From contig NZ_JAFLDR010000009.1 in the NCBI RefSeq assembly GCF_017302275.1, positions 1 to 64,000 on the forward strand: 64,000 nucleotides of DNA, written 5' to 3'. The notes under the pieces were generated by a model. It had not been told where the DNA came from. It saw only the letters and a list, made by a program, of their open reading frames with translations, and made no database searches. Position numbers and translations under genes: made by a program. The DNA comes from Sulfuritalea sp. Its GTDB lineage: Bacteria > Pseudomonadota > Gammaproteobacteria > Burkholderiales > Rhodocyclaceae. This document shows, in pieces, positions 11,215 to 19,845 of the stretch (positions within the stretch are counted from its first letter, which is position 1; the number at the start of each line of letters is the position of its first letter).

Positions 11215-11732
11215 TTCACCGTCCCCGCCAGCTTGAGCAGTTGCGAGCTGAGGCGCAAGCCGGTTTGCCGGGCGACGCCGAGGTTGATGTCGAAACGGTA
11301 GCGGCCGCCCACCGGCACCAGGCCAATCATGCCGCCGGCCTCGATGAAATCCGGCGAGTCGCCGACGGTCAGCGCGCCACCTTGCTGTGCCGCGTTGAGC
11401 CAGGGGGCGGCGGGCCCCGGAGTTTCCGCGGGAATGTAGAGTACCTGGCAGCCTGCCGCCTCGCCGGGCCGCTGCAAAGGCCTGACGGCGATGGCATGTC
11501 CGGGAACCGTTTGGCGCGCCAGGTCGCCCAGGTGGGCCGCCATCTCGGCATCGCCCGGGGCGAGGCAGATGCGCAGCGGCGCGCCCGGCTGCAGCGCGGA
11601 TTCCGGCCATTCGACAAAGCGGCTGAAGTTCAGCAGGAAGCCCAGCCGCAAGGCCGCCGCGCTCTGCGCGCAGGCGCTACCGGCGCCAAGCAGCAGCGCC
11701 AGGGCGAGCAGGAGTGGTTTCAGGCGCGACAC
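11211..11732 (-). CDS. YfiR-family (DUF4154) periplasmic regulator
   Basis: 173 residues with a signal peptide (MSRLKPLLLALALLLGAGSACAQS). The core matches the YfiR/DUF4154 family: LGFLLNFSRFVEWPES, then LRICLAPGD, GCQVLYIP, ALTVGDSPDFIEAGGMIGLV and RYRFDINL near the end. In Pseudomonas, YfiR is a periplasmic repressor of the CHASE8 diguanylate cyclase YfiN. Here the gene lies nine bases after a TonB-dependent receptor and overlaps the CHASE8 hybrid kinase by 4 nt. It most likely links outer-membrane signals to that kinase (inference from context). Confidence 0.88.
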   Translation of the reverse strand: MSRLKPLLLALALLLGAGSACAQSAAALRLGFLLNFSRFVEWPESALQPGAPLRICLAPGDAEMAAHLGDLARQTVPGHAIAVRPLQRPGEAAGCQVLYIPAETPGPAAPWLNAAQQGGALTVGDSPDFIEAGGMIGLVPVGGRYRFDINLGVARQTGLRLSSQLLKLAGTVK

Positions 11733-11741
11733 GGGAGTTGG

Positions 11742-13748
11742 TCAGAAGTCGATGCGTACCTGGCCCACCAGGCTGCGCGGCTGGCAGGTGGGAATGACGT
11801 CGGAATTGGTGGCCGCCGCCGGCAGGCCGGCCAGGGCATCGCAGGCGCCGTTGTTCAGGTTCTGTCCGGCCAGCGACAGTTCCAGCGTCCTTGTCGGCCG
11901 CCATGCCACGCGCAGGTCGAATCCGTCGAAGGACTTGCGCTCGAGTTGCGCGCGTGCCGGCGTCCCCGGGCGCGACCCGGTATGGCGCAGCCAGGCGTCG
12001 ACATTGATGCTGGCGGTCGGCGTCCATGACAGGCGCAGCGAGGTGATGCTGGCGGGCACCGTGCCCGCCGGATCGATGGTCGTGGGCAGCGCTCGCTTCA
12101 GCTGGTTCCAGGTCTGCGCCAGTTGCAGGCGCCAGGCCGGGTCGAAGCGCCAGTCGGCGCTCAGCTCCGCGCCGTTGAGCGCCAGCTCGCCGCCATTGCG
12201 CACCTCGACGTTGACGATGGTGAGCGGAAATCCCGGCACCAGAGTCTGGGTGCCGCCGACGCGCAGCAGGTCCTTGTAGCGGTGGCTGAAGGCGACGAAA
12301 TCGGTGGATAGCGTGGACGCCCATTGCGAGCGCAGGCCGATCTCGGCGGCCTTGAGCTGTTCGCTCGCCTGGGCTTCGGTGCTGTGAAGGACGGTCAGGA
12401 TGTTGGGCAGGCCGGGTATGAAGACATTGTTGCGTCTGAAACCGCTGTCCACCCGCGAGGGCGCGCGCGCGGCGCGGGAAAAGGCGCCCCAGAGCGTATG
12501 CGCGGGTTGCAGGTTCCACGACAGCCGCGCCGTGGGCTGCGTGTCCCAGCCGGAAATCGGGTTGTGGTCGGCGCGCAGCCCGAGCGTCAGGCGCAGGTGT
12601 TGCGCGAGCGTGATCTCATCCTGCGCGAAGATGCCGTAGTAGCTCATGCGGCGCGAGGGCACGTTCATGGCCATCATCGGGCTGGGCGCGATGGTGTCGT
12701 CGCTGGCGCGGTAGTTGGCGCCCCAGACGAAATCCTGCGCGTCGCCGAGGCCGAAGCGGTGCTGGAAGTCGAGGTCGAAGGTGTCGCGCCGGTCGGTGAA
12801 TGCATATGGGATGCTCAGCAGGGTGCCGGCATAGGCCGCCTGGACCTGCAGGTTGCCGCCGTCGGCCAGCGCCTGCTCGTAGCGGCCGCGCAGCGTCGTG
12901 CCGCGGTGGCGCTCGGTCTGCCGGTCGATGGTGGTGCCGGTGGGAAGGTAGGTGTAGGCGGTGCCGTCGCTGCGGTTGGCGAACCAGTCGGCCGAGATGT
13001 CCCAGCGTGCGCCGCCCGCGAGATAGCCGTCGACGCGGACGCCGGCGGACTCGTGGCCGTAGCCGTCCCTGCCGTCGCCGCCCGCCGCCGTCTTCTGCGC
13101 GTTGGCATGCTGCGCGGAGCCATAGACGCGATAGAACACGCTGCCGTCGGCATTCTGGCCACCCCAGCGCATGCGGCCGTAGCCGCCCTCGACCGTGCCG
13201 CCGCCGACCACCGCCTGACCGCCCTGGGTCGCGGCGGCGGACTTGGTGATGATGTTGATCACGCCGTTCATGCCGTTGCTGCCCCAGACGGCGGCGGCGG
13301 GACCGCGGATCACCTCGATGCGCTCGATGTCTTCCAGCGGAAACTGGAAGTCCTGCCACATCACCCCTGAAAAGGCTGGGCTGAAGGCATGGCGCCCATC
13401 GACCAGGACCAGCAGTTTCTCGGCGAAAACCTCGGAGAAGCCTCGCGTCGACACCGCCCAGCGATTGCCCGACGAACGCGTGGCATCGACGCCCGGCGCC
13501 AGGCGCAGCACTTCGGGCAGCGAGTTGGCGCCCGACAGGCGGATGTCGTCGGCAGTGATGACATGGACAGCGGCGGCGACGTTGGCGAGCTTCTGCGGCT
13601 TCTTTGCGACCGAGGTCACTTCGACCTGCATCAGGTCTTCCAGGGAGAGCTGTCCGAGCGGGCTGTCCGGCGGCGCGGCGAGACCGGCGGCGGGCGTCAG
13701 CGGCAGTGCGGCGGCCACCAGGAAGATGGCGGTGCGTTTGGATGTCAT
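11742..13748 (-). CDS. TonB-dependent outer-membrane receptor
   Basis: 668 residues. A signal peptide (about 1-24) precedes a plug domain (about 45-165) with ITADDIRLSGANSLPEVLRL, a serpin-like start SVAKKPQKLANVAAAVHVI, and IERIEVIRGPAAAVWGSNGM. A C-terminal 22-strand-type beta-barrel follows and ends in VRIDF with a terminal Phe, as outer-membrane proteins do. These receptors import siderophores, vitamin B12 or other ligands using TonB energy. No ligand can be told from the sequence. It is first in a leftward operon with YfiR and a hybrid kinase, so it may sense as well as transport. ATG 13748 has AAGGAGAG seven bases upstream. Confidence 0.9.
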   Translation of the reverse strand: MTSKRTAIFLVAAALPLTPAAGLAAPPDSPLGQLSLEDLMQVEVTSVAKKPQKLANVAAAVHVITADDIRLSGANSLPEVLRLAPGVDATRSSGNRWAVSTRGFSEVFAEKLLVLVDGRHAFSPAFSGVMWQDFQFPLEDIERIEVIRGPAAAVWGSNGMNGVINIITKSAAATQGGQAVVGGGTVEGGYGRMRWGGQNADGSVFYRVYGSAQHANAQKTAAGGDGRDGYGHESAGVRVDGYLAGGARWDISADWFANRSDGTAYTYLPTGTTIDRQTERHRGTTLRGRYEQALADGGNLQVQAAYAGTLLSIPYAFTDRRDTFDLDFQHRFGLGDAQDFVWGANYRASDDTIAPSPMMAMNVPSRRMSYYGIFAQDEITLAQHLRLTLGLRADHNPISGWDTQPTARLSWNLQPAHTLWGAFSRAARAPSRVDSGFRRNNVFIPGLPNILTVLHSTEAQASEQLKAAEIGLRSQWASTLSTDFVAFSHRYKDLLRVGGTQTLVPGFPLTIVNVEVRNGGELALNGAELSADWRFDPAWRLQLAQTWNQLKRALPTTIDPAGTVPASITSLRLSWTPTASINVDAWLRHTGSRPGTPARAQLERKSFDGFDLRVAWRPTRTLELSLAGQNLNNGACDALAGLPAAATNSDVIPTCQPRSLVGQVRIDF

Positions 13749-13787
13749 TGCAGGCTCTCCTTTTTATTTCCCATGTTGCATTCCGTT

Positions 13788-14249
13788 TCAATGGCCGAAG
13801 ACGGCCTGCTGCGGGCGAGTCCAGTTCCGTGGCGGGCTGTTCAGGTAATCGCGCGCCTTGAAGTTCGCGCCGAGGCGGCCGACCACGCTCGGCACCTCGG
13901 CAATTGCCGCGCTGTTCGCATCGAAGATCATCAGGCCGCCATTGAGGCGCGAATGCAGGGAGTTCCGCATTTCAAGGAAGCGCTGCAGCGATGCCGTGTC
14001 GCCGGGATTCACCGTTGCAAGTTCCCCGGCAGCCGCTTCGAGTGCGTTCACCCGCCCGGCAAAAAATGCGTTGAGTTCTGCCGCGAGCAGCGAGGCGGTC
14101 GAGAATTGGCGCTCGCCGCGGAGTTTCTGCATGTCCTCGCGCAGCGTCCGGCTGGCGTAATCGGCCAGCGACCAGATGCCCGGCAGGAAAATGGCCAGTG
14201 TGACCAGGGTCACGCGTACCTGGAGCGAGCGCCACGGCAGACTGCTCAT
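13788..14249 (-). pseudogene. Truncated Cache-domain sensor protein (N-terminal fragment)
   Basis: 153 codons: a TM segment (LVTLAIFLPGIWSLADY) followed by about 110 residues of a dCache extracellular domain (LAAELNAFFAGRVNALEAAAGEL, GGLMIFDANSAAIAEVP, ARDYLNSPP). It stops in the middle of the domain. Complete relatives continue to a second TM and a kinase, cyclase or chemotaxis output, none of which is present. A 13-bp direct repeat (TGCATTCCGTTTC at 13777-13789 and 14256-14268) flanks the fragment, so a recombination event may have removed the rest. The short product may still be made as a membrane protein. ATG 14249 is the chosen start; an upstream start near 14417 is possible. Confidence 0.6.
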
Positions 14250-14515
14250 TTGATCTGCATTCCGTTTCGGGTTCCTGTGCTCGGGAAAACAACCGGATGT
14301 CACCGGACGGCCCGGTGCTGCTCCAGTCGGCGTACGGCCAAACCGTTGCTCGATGCGGATCAACGCAGCGGTCACAGCCCAGCTTGCCGGTGGCAATTCT
14401 CGCAACGAAACAAGCATCGATAAATCAGTGAATTCCGCGGCGAACTGCGGAACCTACGTAGTCGGCGTCCGGGACGGTCCGCCCCGCACCCGCGTGCTAC
14501 GATGCCGCGCCCGCC

Positions 14516-16501
14516 ATGACCGATCCCATCCACGAACTTGAGCGCATCTTCGCCCCCGAGGGGCCGCTCGCCGCAACCGTGCCCGCGTTTCGCCCGCGTC
14601 CGCAGCAGGTCGAGATGGCGCGGCGCATTGCAGAGGCGATCGCCGGCAATCTTGCCCTGGTCGCGGAGGCGGGCACCGGCACCGGCAAGACCTTCGCCTA
14701 CCTGGTGCCGGCGCTGCTTTCGGGCGGCAAGGTGATCGTCTCGACCGGCACCAAGACGCTGCAGGACCAGTTGTTCAACCGCGACCTGCCGACGGTGCGC
14801 GCCGCGCTCAAGGTCGGCGCCAGCATCGCGCTGCTCAAGGGGCGCGCCAACTACGTCTGCCCCTACCACCTGGAGCGCGCGATGAGCGCCGGGCGGCTGG
14901 CTTCGCGCGAGGAGGCCGCGCAGTTGCGGCGCATCGCGCGCTTTGCCGAACGCACCAAGACCGGCGACAAGGCCGAGTGCATCGATGTGCCGGAGGATTC
15001 GGGGGCCTGGGCGCTGGCGACCTCGACGCGCGAGAACTGCCTGGGCCAGGAATGTCCGCAGCAGAAGGGCTGCTTCGTTCTGGCGGCGCGCCAGGAGGCG
15101 CAGACGGCGGACGTGGTGGTGGTCAACCACCACCTGTTCTTCGCCGACGTGATGCTCAAGGACGAGGGCATGGGCGAACTGCTGCCCGCCTGCAACACGA
15201 TCATTTTCGACGAGGCCCACCAGTTGCCCGAGGTCGCCGGCCTGTTCTTCGGCGAGAGCGTGTCGACCAGCCAGATCATCGAGTTGGCGCGCGACACGAA
15301 GAACGAAGCCATCGTCGCGGCCAAGGATTACCCGGTGCTGCAGGACGCCGCCCAGGCGCTGGACAAAGCCGCGCGCGACCTGCGCCTGGCGGTGAAGGGC
15401 GAGAACCTGCGCCTGCCGGCGGCCAGGGTCGAGGGCGAAAGCGAATTCGTCGCGGCGCTGCGCGGCCTGGCCGACGCGATTGCCGAACTCGGGCGGCACC
15501 TCGACAGCCAGGCCGAACGCGGCGAGGGGATCGCCAACTGCCTGCGGCGTACCCAGGAACTGGCGGCGGCGCTCAAGCGCTGGCGGGGCGGCAGCGCGGA
15601 CCCCGCGCTGGCTGGCGCGGGTTTGCCGAATGAAGATGTGGTCAAGTGGGTCGAGGTCTATTCGCAGGCCATGTCGCTGAACCTGACGCCGCTCGACATC
15701 GCACCGATCTTTCAGCGCCAGATGGAAGGCCATCCGCGCGCCTGGATCTTTGCCTCGGCGACGCTCGCCGTCGGTACGAACTTTTCGCACTACTGCGGCG
15801 AACTGGGCCTGGCCGAGGCCGACACCGCGATCTGGGGCAGCCCCTTCGACTACGAAAGGAATGCACTGCTTTACGCCCCGCCGCACATGCCGGACCCGAA
15901 CAGCCCGCTTTACCAGGAGGCGGTGGCGGAAGCCGCCTGGCCGGCAATCCGCGCCTCGGGAGGGCGCGCCTTCGTGCTGTGCACCTCCCTGCGCGCGATG
16001 CGGCGGATCCGCGAGCTGCTGCAGGAAAAGCTGGCCGGCGAAGGACTCGACCTGCCGCTGCTGATGCAGGGCGAAGGCTCGCGCAGCGAGTTGCTGGAGC
16101 GCTTCCGCTTCCTGGGCAACGCGATCCTGGTCGCCAGCCAGAGCTTCTGGGAAGGCGTGGATGTGCGCGGCGAAGCGCTGTCGCTGGTGGTGATCGACAA
16201 GCTGCCCTTCGCGCCGCCCGACGACCCGGTGCTCTCGGCGCGGGTTGACCGGATGCGCGCGGCGGGGCGCAACCCCTTCCTCGAGTACCAGTTGCCGCGC
16301 GCGGTGATCAGCATGAAGCAGGGTTCGGGGCGGCTGATCCGTGACGAGGACGACCGCGGCGTGCTGATGATCTGCGACCCGCGCCTGATCGGCAAACCCT
16401 ACGGCAAGGCGATCTGGCGCTCGCTGCCGCCGATGCGGCGCACGCGTGACGTGGCCGAAGTCGAGGCTTTCTTCCGCGAGCCGGTAAAATCGGGCGCATG
16501 A
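14516..16501 (+). CDS. dinG: DinG/YoaA-family ATP-dependent DNA helicase with iron-sulfur cluster
   Basis: 661 residues of the XPD-like superfamily 2 helicases that unwind DNA 5' to 3' in damage repair and at R-loops. Walker A AGTGTGKT ends at Thr59; the DEAH box is at 232-235. Four cysteines for a 4Fe-4S cluster are C115 (YVCPYH), C175, C180 and C186 (NCLGQECPQQKGC). The C-terminal helicase domain has FVLCTSLRAMRR, SFWEGVDVRGEALSLVVIDKLPF and QGSGRLIRDEDDRG (motif VI). The length fits YoaA-like proteins. The stop overlaps the start of the ATP-grasp-like gene, so they are co-transcribed. Confidence 0.92.
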   Translation: MTDPIHELERIFAPEGPLAATVPAFRPRPQQVEMARRIAEAIAGNLALVAEAGTGTGKTFAYLVPALLSGGKVIVSTGTKTLQDQLFNRDLPTVRAALKVGASIALLKGRANYVCPYHLERAMSAGRLASREEAAQLRRIARFAERTKTGDKAECIDVPEDSGAWALATSTRENCLGQECPQQKGCFVLAARQEAQTADVVVVNHHLFFADVMLKDEGMGELLPACNTIIFDEAHQLPEVAGLFFGESVSTSQIIELARDTKNEAIVAAKDYPVLQDAAQALDKAARDLRLAVKGENLRLPAARVEGESEFVAALRGLADAIAELGRHLDSQAERGEGIANCLRRTQELAAALKRWRGGSADPALAGAGLPNEDVVKWVEVYSQAMSLNLTPLDIAPIFQRQMEGHPRAWIFASATLAVGTNFSHYCGELGLAEADTAIWGSPFDYERNALLYAPPHMPDPNSPLYQEAVAEAAWPAIRASGGRAFVLCTSLRAMRRIRELLQEKLAGEGLDLPLLMQGEGSRSELLERFRFLGNAILVASQSFWEGVDVRGEALSLVVIDKLPFAPPDDPVLSARVDRMRAAGRNPFLEYQLPRAVISMKQGSGRLIRDEDDRGVLMICDPRLIGKPYGKAIWRSLPPMRRTRDVAEVEAFFREPVKSGA

Positions 16502-17793
16502 ACAGCAGCGTCCAACTCGCCGAGCGCCTCAACGCCGATTGCCAGTGCGTCTCGCTCGACAGTCGGCGCCTGGAGGCGGAACTGGAGCGCGTCAGCCCCG
16601 GCTTTCATGCTGAAGTCATGGCCGGGCGGCCGCACCTGTTTTCCGCGTCGACGGCCTTCGTCGGCGCCGAGCACGTGGTGCGCATGGCACGGCTGGTCGC
16701 CGCGGTCGAGCGCGTGGCCGCGTTGCCTGCCTATGCCGCGCATGTGCTGGCCTGGGCGCCGGAAATCGCGCAGCACCCGACGCCGGTGCGCGGCGTCTTT
16801 CTCGGCTACGACTTTCACCTGGGCAGCAGCGGACCGCAGTTGATCGAGATCAACACCAATGCCGGCGGCGGCCTGCTCAACGCCCTGCTGGCGCGCGCGC
16901 AGAAGGCCTGCTGCGACGACGTCGAGGCCCTGTTGCCGGGAGACCTCGACAGCGACACGCCGGAGCACCTTTTCCTCGACATGTTCCGCGCCGAGTGGCG
17001 TGCGTTCGCCGATCATGCCGGCAACGGCGCCGCGCTGGGGACGGTGGCCATCGTCGACGAGGCGCCGCGCACCCAATACCTCTATCCCGAGTTCGTGCTC
17101 TTCCAGCGCCTGTTCGAACACGCCGGCATTCGCGCCGTGATCTGCGATCCGGGCGAACTGGCGTTTCGCCAAGGGGCGTTATGGCACGACGGCCTGCGCA
17201 TCGACCTGGTCTACAACCGGCTCACGGATTTCCCGCTCGAGGCGCCGGCCAACGCGGCCCTGCGTGCCGCCTGGCTGGCCGAGGCGGTGGCGCTGACGCC
17301 GCATCCGCGTGCCCATGCGCTGTACGCCGACAAACGCAACCTGGTCGCGCTCTGCGACGATTCCCTGTTGGCAAGCTGGGGCGTCGATGCCGAAACCCGC
17401 TCCATCCTTGCGGCAAAGATTCCGCGCACCGAACTCGTCCTCGCGCACAAGGCCGATGATCTCTGGGCGCGGCGCAAGGCGCTGTTCTTCAAGCCGGCGG
17501 CGGGCTACGGTTCGAAGGCGGCCTATCGCGGGGACAAGATCACCAGGCGCGTGTTCGACGATGTGCTGGCCGGCAACTACATTGCGCAGGCGCTGGTGCC
17601 GCCGTCCTCGCGCACCCTGAAAGTGGGCGAAGCGCCGGTGGAGCTAAAGCTCGACCTGCGCAACTACGTCTACAACGGGCATGTGCAGTTGATCGCGGCG
17701 CGCCTGTGGCAGGGCCAGACCACCAACTTCCGCACGCCGGGCGGCGGCTTCGCGCCAGTGCTGACGGTGCCGTTTTCCGAGGCTGCCACATGA
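16498..17793 (+). CDS. ATP-grasp-like protein of unknown function
   Basis: 431 residues. Features that resemble ATP-grasp ligases of the glutathionylspermidine-synthase/DUF404 type are LIEINTNAGGGLLNALLAR (about 119-137), LVYNRLTDFPLE (236-247), a loop FFKPAAGYGSKAAYRG (about 330-345) and the C-terminal RNYVYNGHVQLIAARLWQG with NFRTPGGGFAPV. These would give a carboxylate-amine ligase using ATP. The substrate is unknown. It overlaps dinG by 4 nt and mobB by 4 nt, so it is locked into an operon with DNA repair and molybdenum cofactor genes. No signal peptide or TM is present. Confidence 0.7.
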   Translation: MNSSVQLAERLNADCQCVSLDSRRLEAELERVSPGFHAEVMAGRPHLFSASTAFVGAEHVVRMARLVAAVERVAALPAYAAHVLAWAPEIAQHPTPVRGVFLGYDFHLGSSGPQLIEINTNAGGGLLNALLARAQKACCDDVEALLPGDLDSDTPEHLFLDMFRAEWRAFADHAGNGAALGTVAIVDEAPRTQYLYPEFVLFQRLFEHAGIRAVICDPGELAFRQGALWHDGLRIDLVYNRLTDFPLEAPANAALRAAWLAEAVALTPHPRAHALYADKRNLVALCDDSLLASWGVDAETRSILAAKIPRTELVLAHKADDLWARRKALFFKPAAGYGSKAAYRGDKITRRVFDDVLAGNYIAQALVPPSSRTLKVGEAPVELKLDLRNYVYNGHVQLIAARLWQGQTTNFRTPGGGFAPVLTVPFSEAAT

Positions 17794-18302
17794 AAGTATT
17801 CGGACTCGCAGGCTATTCCGGCTCGGGCAAGACCACGCTGCTGGAGGAACTGATCCCGCGCCTGAATGCGGCCGGGCTGCGGGTTTCGCTGATCAAGCAC
17901 GCCCACCACCGCTTCGACATCGACCAGCCCGGCAAGGACTCCTACCGCCTGCGCGAGGCCGGTTGTTCCGAGGTGTTGCTGGTGTCCGACCACCGCTGGG
18001 TGCTGATGCACGAACTGCGCGGCGCGCCCGAGCCTTCGTTCGACGAACAGCTTGCGCGCTTTTCGGCATGCGACCTGGTGCTGGTGGAAGGCTTCAAGCA
18101 GACGCCCATCCCGAAGCTGGAAGTGCATCGGCCATCGGTCGGCAAACCGCTGATCGCCGGCACCGGGGTCGAGACCATCGTCGCCGTCGCCACCGACGAG
18201 CCGGCCGCGCTGGCCGGGCAGACATCGCTGCCGGTACTGGAACTCAACGACCGCGACGCGATCGCGGATTTCATTCTTCGCCACCTGGAGTTTCGCCAAT
18301 GA
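17790..18302 (+). CDS. mobB: Molybdopterin-guanine dinucleotide biosynthesis adaptor protein
   Basis: 170 residues. A P-loop GYSGSGKTT begins at residue 8, followed by VSLIKHAHHRFDIDQPGKDSYRLR and VLVEGFKQTPIPKLEVHR, the hallmark blocks of MobB. MobB binds GTP and helps MobA attach GMP to molybdopterin. The start overlaps the preceding gene's stop, and the stop (TGA 18300-18302) overlaps the moeA start. This makes a cluster mobB-moeA-moaD-moaE. Confidence 0.93.
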   Translation: MKVFGLAGYSGSGKTTLLEELIPRLNAAGLRVSLIKHAHHRFDIDQPGKDSYRLREAGCSEVLLVSDHRWVLMHELRGAPEPSFDEQLARFSACDLVLVEGFKQTPIPKLEVHRPSVGKPLIAGTGVETIVAVATDEPAALAGQTSLPVLELNDRDAIADFILRHLEFRQ

Positions 18303-19582
18303 GCGGGATGCTTGAATTCGACGACGCGCTCGGGCGACTGCTTGCCGGCGCCTGCCCGGTCGGCCAGACAGAGTCGGTGCCGACCCAGTCTGCCGCCGGA
18401 CGGGTGCTGGCCATGGGCCTGCATTCCGCCATCGACGTGCCGCCACTGGACAACACCTCGATGGACGGTTACGCCCTGCGTTGCGCCGACGTGACGGCCA
18501 GCGGCGCCCGGCTCGCCGTGGCCCAGCGCATCCCCGCCGGCAGCGTCGGCCACACGCTGGCGCCCGGAACGGCCGCGCGCATCTTTACCGGCGCGCCGCT
18601 GCCGGCTGGCGCCGACGCGGTGGTGATGCAGGAACTCTGCGCGGTGGACGGCGACGCCCTCACCGTGAACCACGTGCCGCATGTCGGTGAATGGATACGG
18701 CGGCGCGGCGAGGACATCGCGGCTGGCGCCGAAGTACTGGCGCCCGGCACGCGCCTGACGGCGGCCCATGTCGGTGTCGCCGCCTCGGTCGGTGCGGCCC
18801 GGCTCACGGTGTTCCGCCGCCTGCGGGTCGCGCTGTTCTCCACCGGCGACGAACTGGCGATGCCCGGCGAGCCGCTCAAGCCGGGCGGCATCTACAACTC
18901 CAACCGCTACACCCTGCGCGCCCTGCTCGAAGGCCTGGGCTGCGCGGTCGACGACATGGGCATCGTGCCCGACTCGCGCGAGGCGACGCGCGCGGCGTTG
19001 CGCAACGCGGCGGCGGGTAACGACCTGATCCTGACCAGCGGCGGCGTTTCTGTAGGCGAGGAAGACCACGTCAAACCGTCGGTCGAGGCCGAGGGTTCGC
19101 TCGACCTGTGGAAGATCGCGATCAAGCCGGGCAAGCCGCTGGCGTTTGGCTCGGTGCGGCGAGAAGTTATGCCGCCGGCGAAGCCGGGGGCGGTATCCCC
19201 TGCGGACGGCGCTGGCGACACGGCGGCATCGGCCGTCGCGGGCCCTGCGGCGGCCTTCATCGGCCTGCCCGGCAACCCGGTGTCGAGCTTCGTCACCTTC
19301 CTCATGCTGGTGCGGCCCTTCATCCTCAAGTGCCAGGGCGGGTCCGAACTGCGGCCGCGCGCGCGGGGCCTGCAGGCGGATTTCGATTGCAAGGGCGATC
19401 CGCGCCGCGAGTTCCTGCGCGCCCGGATCAATGACACCGGCGGGCTGGACCTGTTTCCCAACCAGAGTTCCGGGGTGCTGACCTCCTGCACCTGGGCCGA
19501 CGGCCTGATCGACAATCCGCCGCGCCAGGCCATCGCATCCGGCGACACGGTGCGCTTCCTGCCTTTTTCCGAACTGCTATAG
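18299..19582 (+). CDS. moeA: Molybdopterin molybdenumtransferase, with an in-frame insertion
   Basis: 427 residues. MoeA inserts molybdate into adenylylated molybdopterin. Family blocks present: PPLDNTSMDGYALR, GTAARIFTGAPLPAGADAVVMQE, VALFSTGDEL, GGIYNSNRYTL, DLILTSGGVSVGEEDHVK, KIAIKPGKPLAFG and FIGLPGNPVSSFVTF. Between KPGKPLAFG and FIGLPGNP, where other MoeA proteins have only a few residues, lies an extra stretch at about 287-319. It is rich in Pro, Ala and Gly and ends with a partial copy of the 24-bp element (DGAGDTA). The loop lies near the active-site strand, but the reading frame is intact and all motifs remain, so the protein is probably functional. Confidence 0.93.
   Translation: MSGMLEFDDALGRLLAGACPVGQTESVPTQSAAGRVLAMGLHSAIDVPPLDNTSMDGYALRCADVTASGARLAVAQRIPAGSVGHTLAPGTAARIFTGAPLPAGADAVVMQELCAVDGDALTVNHVPHVGEWIRRRGEDIAAGAEVLAPGTRLTAAHVGVAASVGAARLTVFRRLRVALFSTGDELAMPGEPLKPGGIYNSNRYTLRALLEGLGCAVDDMGIVPDSREATRAALRNAAAGNDLILTSGGVSVGEEDHVKPSVEAEGSLDLWKIAIKPGKPLAFGSVRREVMPPAKPGAVSPADGAGDTAASAVAGPAAAFIGLPGNPVSSFVTFLMLVRPFILKCQGGSELRPRARGLQADFDCKGDPRREFLRARINDTGGLDLFPNQSSGVLTSCTWADGLIDNPPRQAIASGDTVRFLPFSELL
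19204..19225 (+). repeat. Dispersed 24-bp element, partial copy 4 in moeA
   Basis: The last 19 bases (CGGCGCTGGCGACACGGCG) are identical to the copy in hpnC at 60036-60059; the first bases differ (GGA instead of AAAGT). It forms the right part of the extra segment in MoeA. Confidence 0.65.
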
Positions 19583-19589
19583 TGAAACC

Positions 19590-19844
19590 ATGACAGTCAA
19601 AGTGCTCTTCTTTGCCGGCTTGCGCGAGGCGCTGGGCACCGGCTCCGAATCACTGGCCCTGCCCGGCGGCATTGCCACGGTGGGTGGCCTGCGTGACCTG
19701 CTCGCGGCGCGCGGCGAGCCCTGGTCGGCGCTGGCGACGACGAAGAACCTGCGCGTGGCGCTGAACCAGCAGATGGTCGGCCTCGACGCCCCGCTCAAGG
19801 GCGGCGACGAAGTGGCCTTCTTTCCGCCGGTGACGGGGGGGTGA
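19590..19844 (+). CDS. moaD: Molybdopterin synthase small subunit
   Basis: 84 residues with the ubiquitin-like MoaD fold: VKVLFFAGLREALG at the start, LRVALNQQMV in the middle and GDEVAFFPPVTGG at the end. The C-terminal Gly-Gly is the thiocarboxylate that delivers sulfur to precursor Z inside the MoaD-MoaE complex. moaE follows after one base, as expected for the two subunits. Confidence 0.95.
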   Translation: MTVKVLFFAGLREALGTGSESLALPGGIATVGGLRDLLAARGEPWSALATTKNLRVALNQQMVGLDAPLKGGDEVAFFPPVTGG

Positions 19845-19845
19845 C

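Noticed and set aside
14321-14478. Extra copies of the 24-bp element (CAGTCGGCGTACGGCC at 14324 and TAGTCGGCGTCCGGGACGG at 14459)
   Set aside because: They keep the left half or the two ends but lack the CTGGCG centre; without a background model they cannot be told from chance in GC-rich DNA.
16570-16592. Element-like AGTCGGCGCCTGGAGGCGG in the ATP-grasp-like gene
   Set aside because: The right end ACGGCG is absent and the codons are ordinary for the N-terminus.
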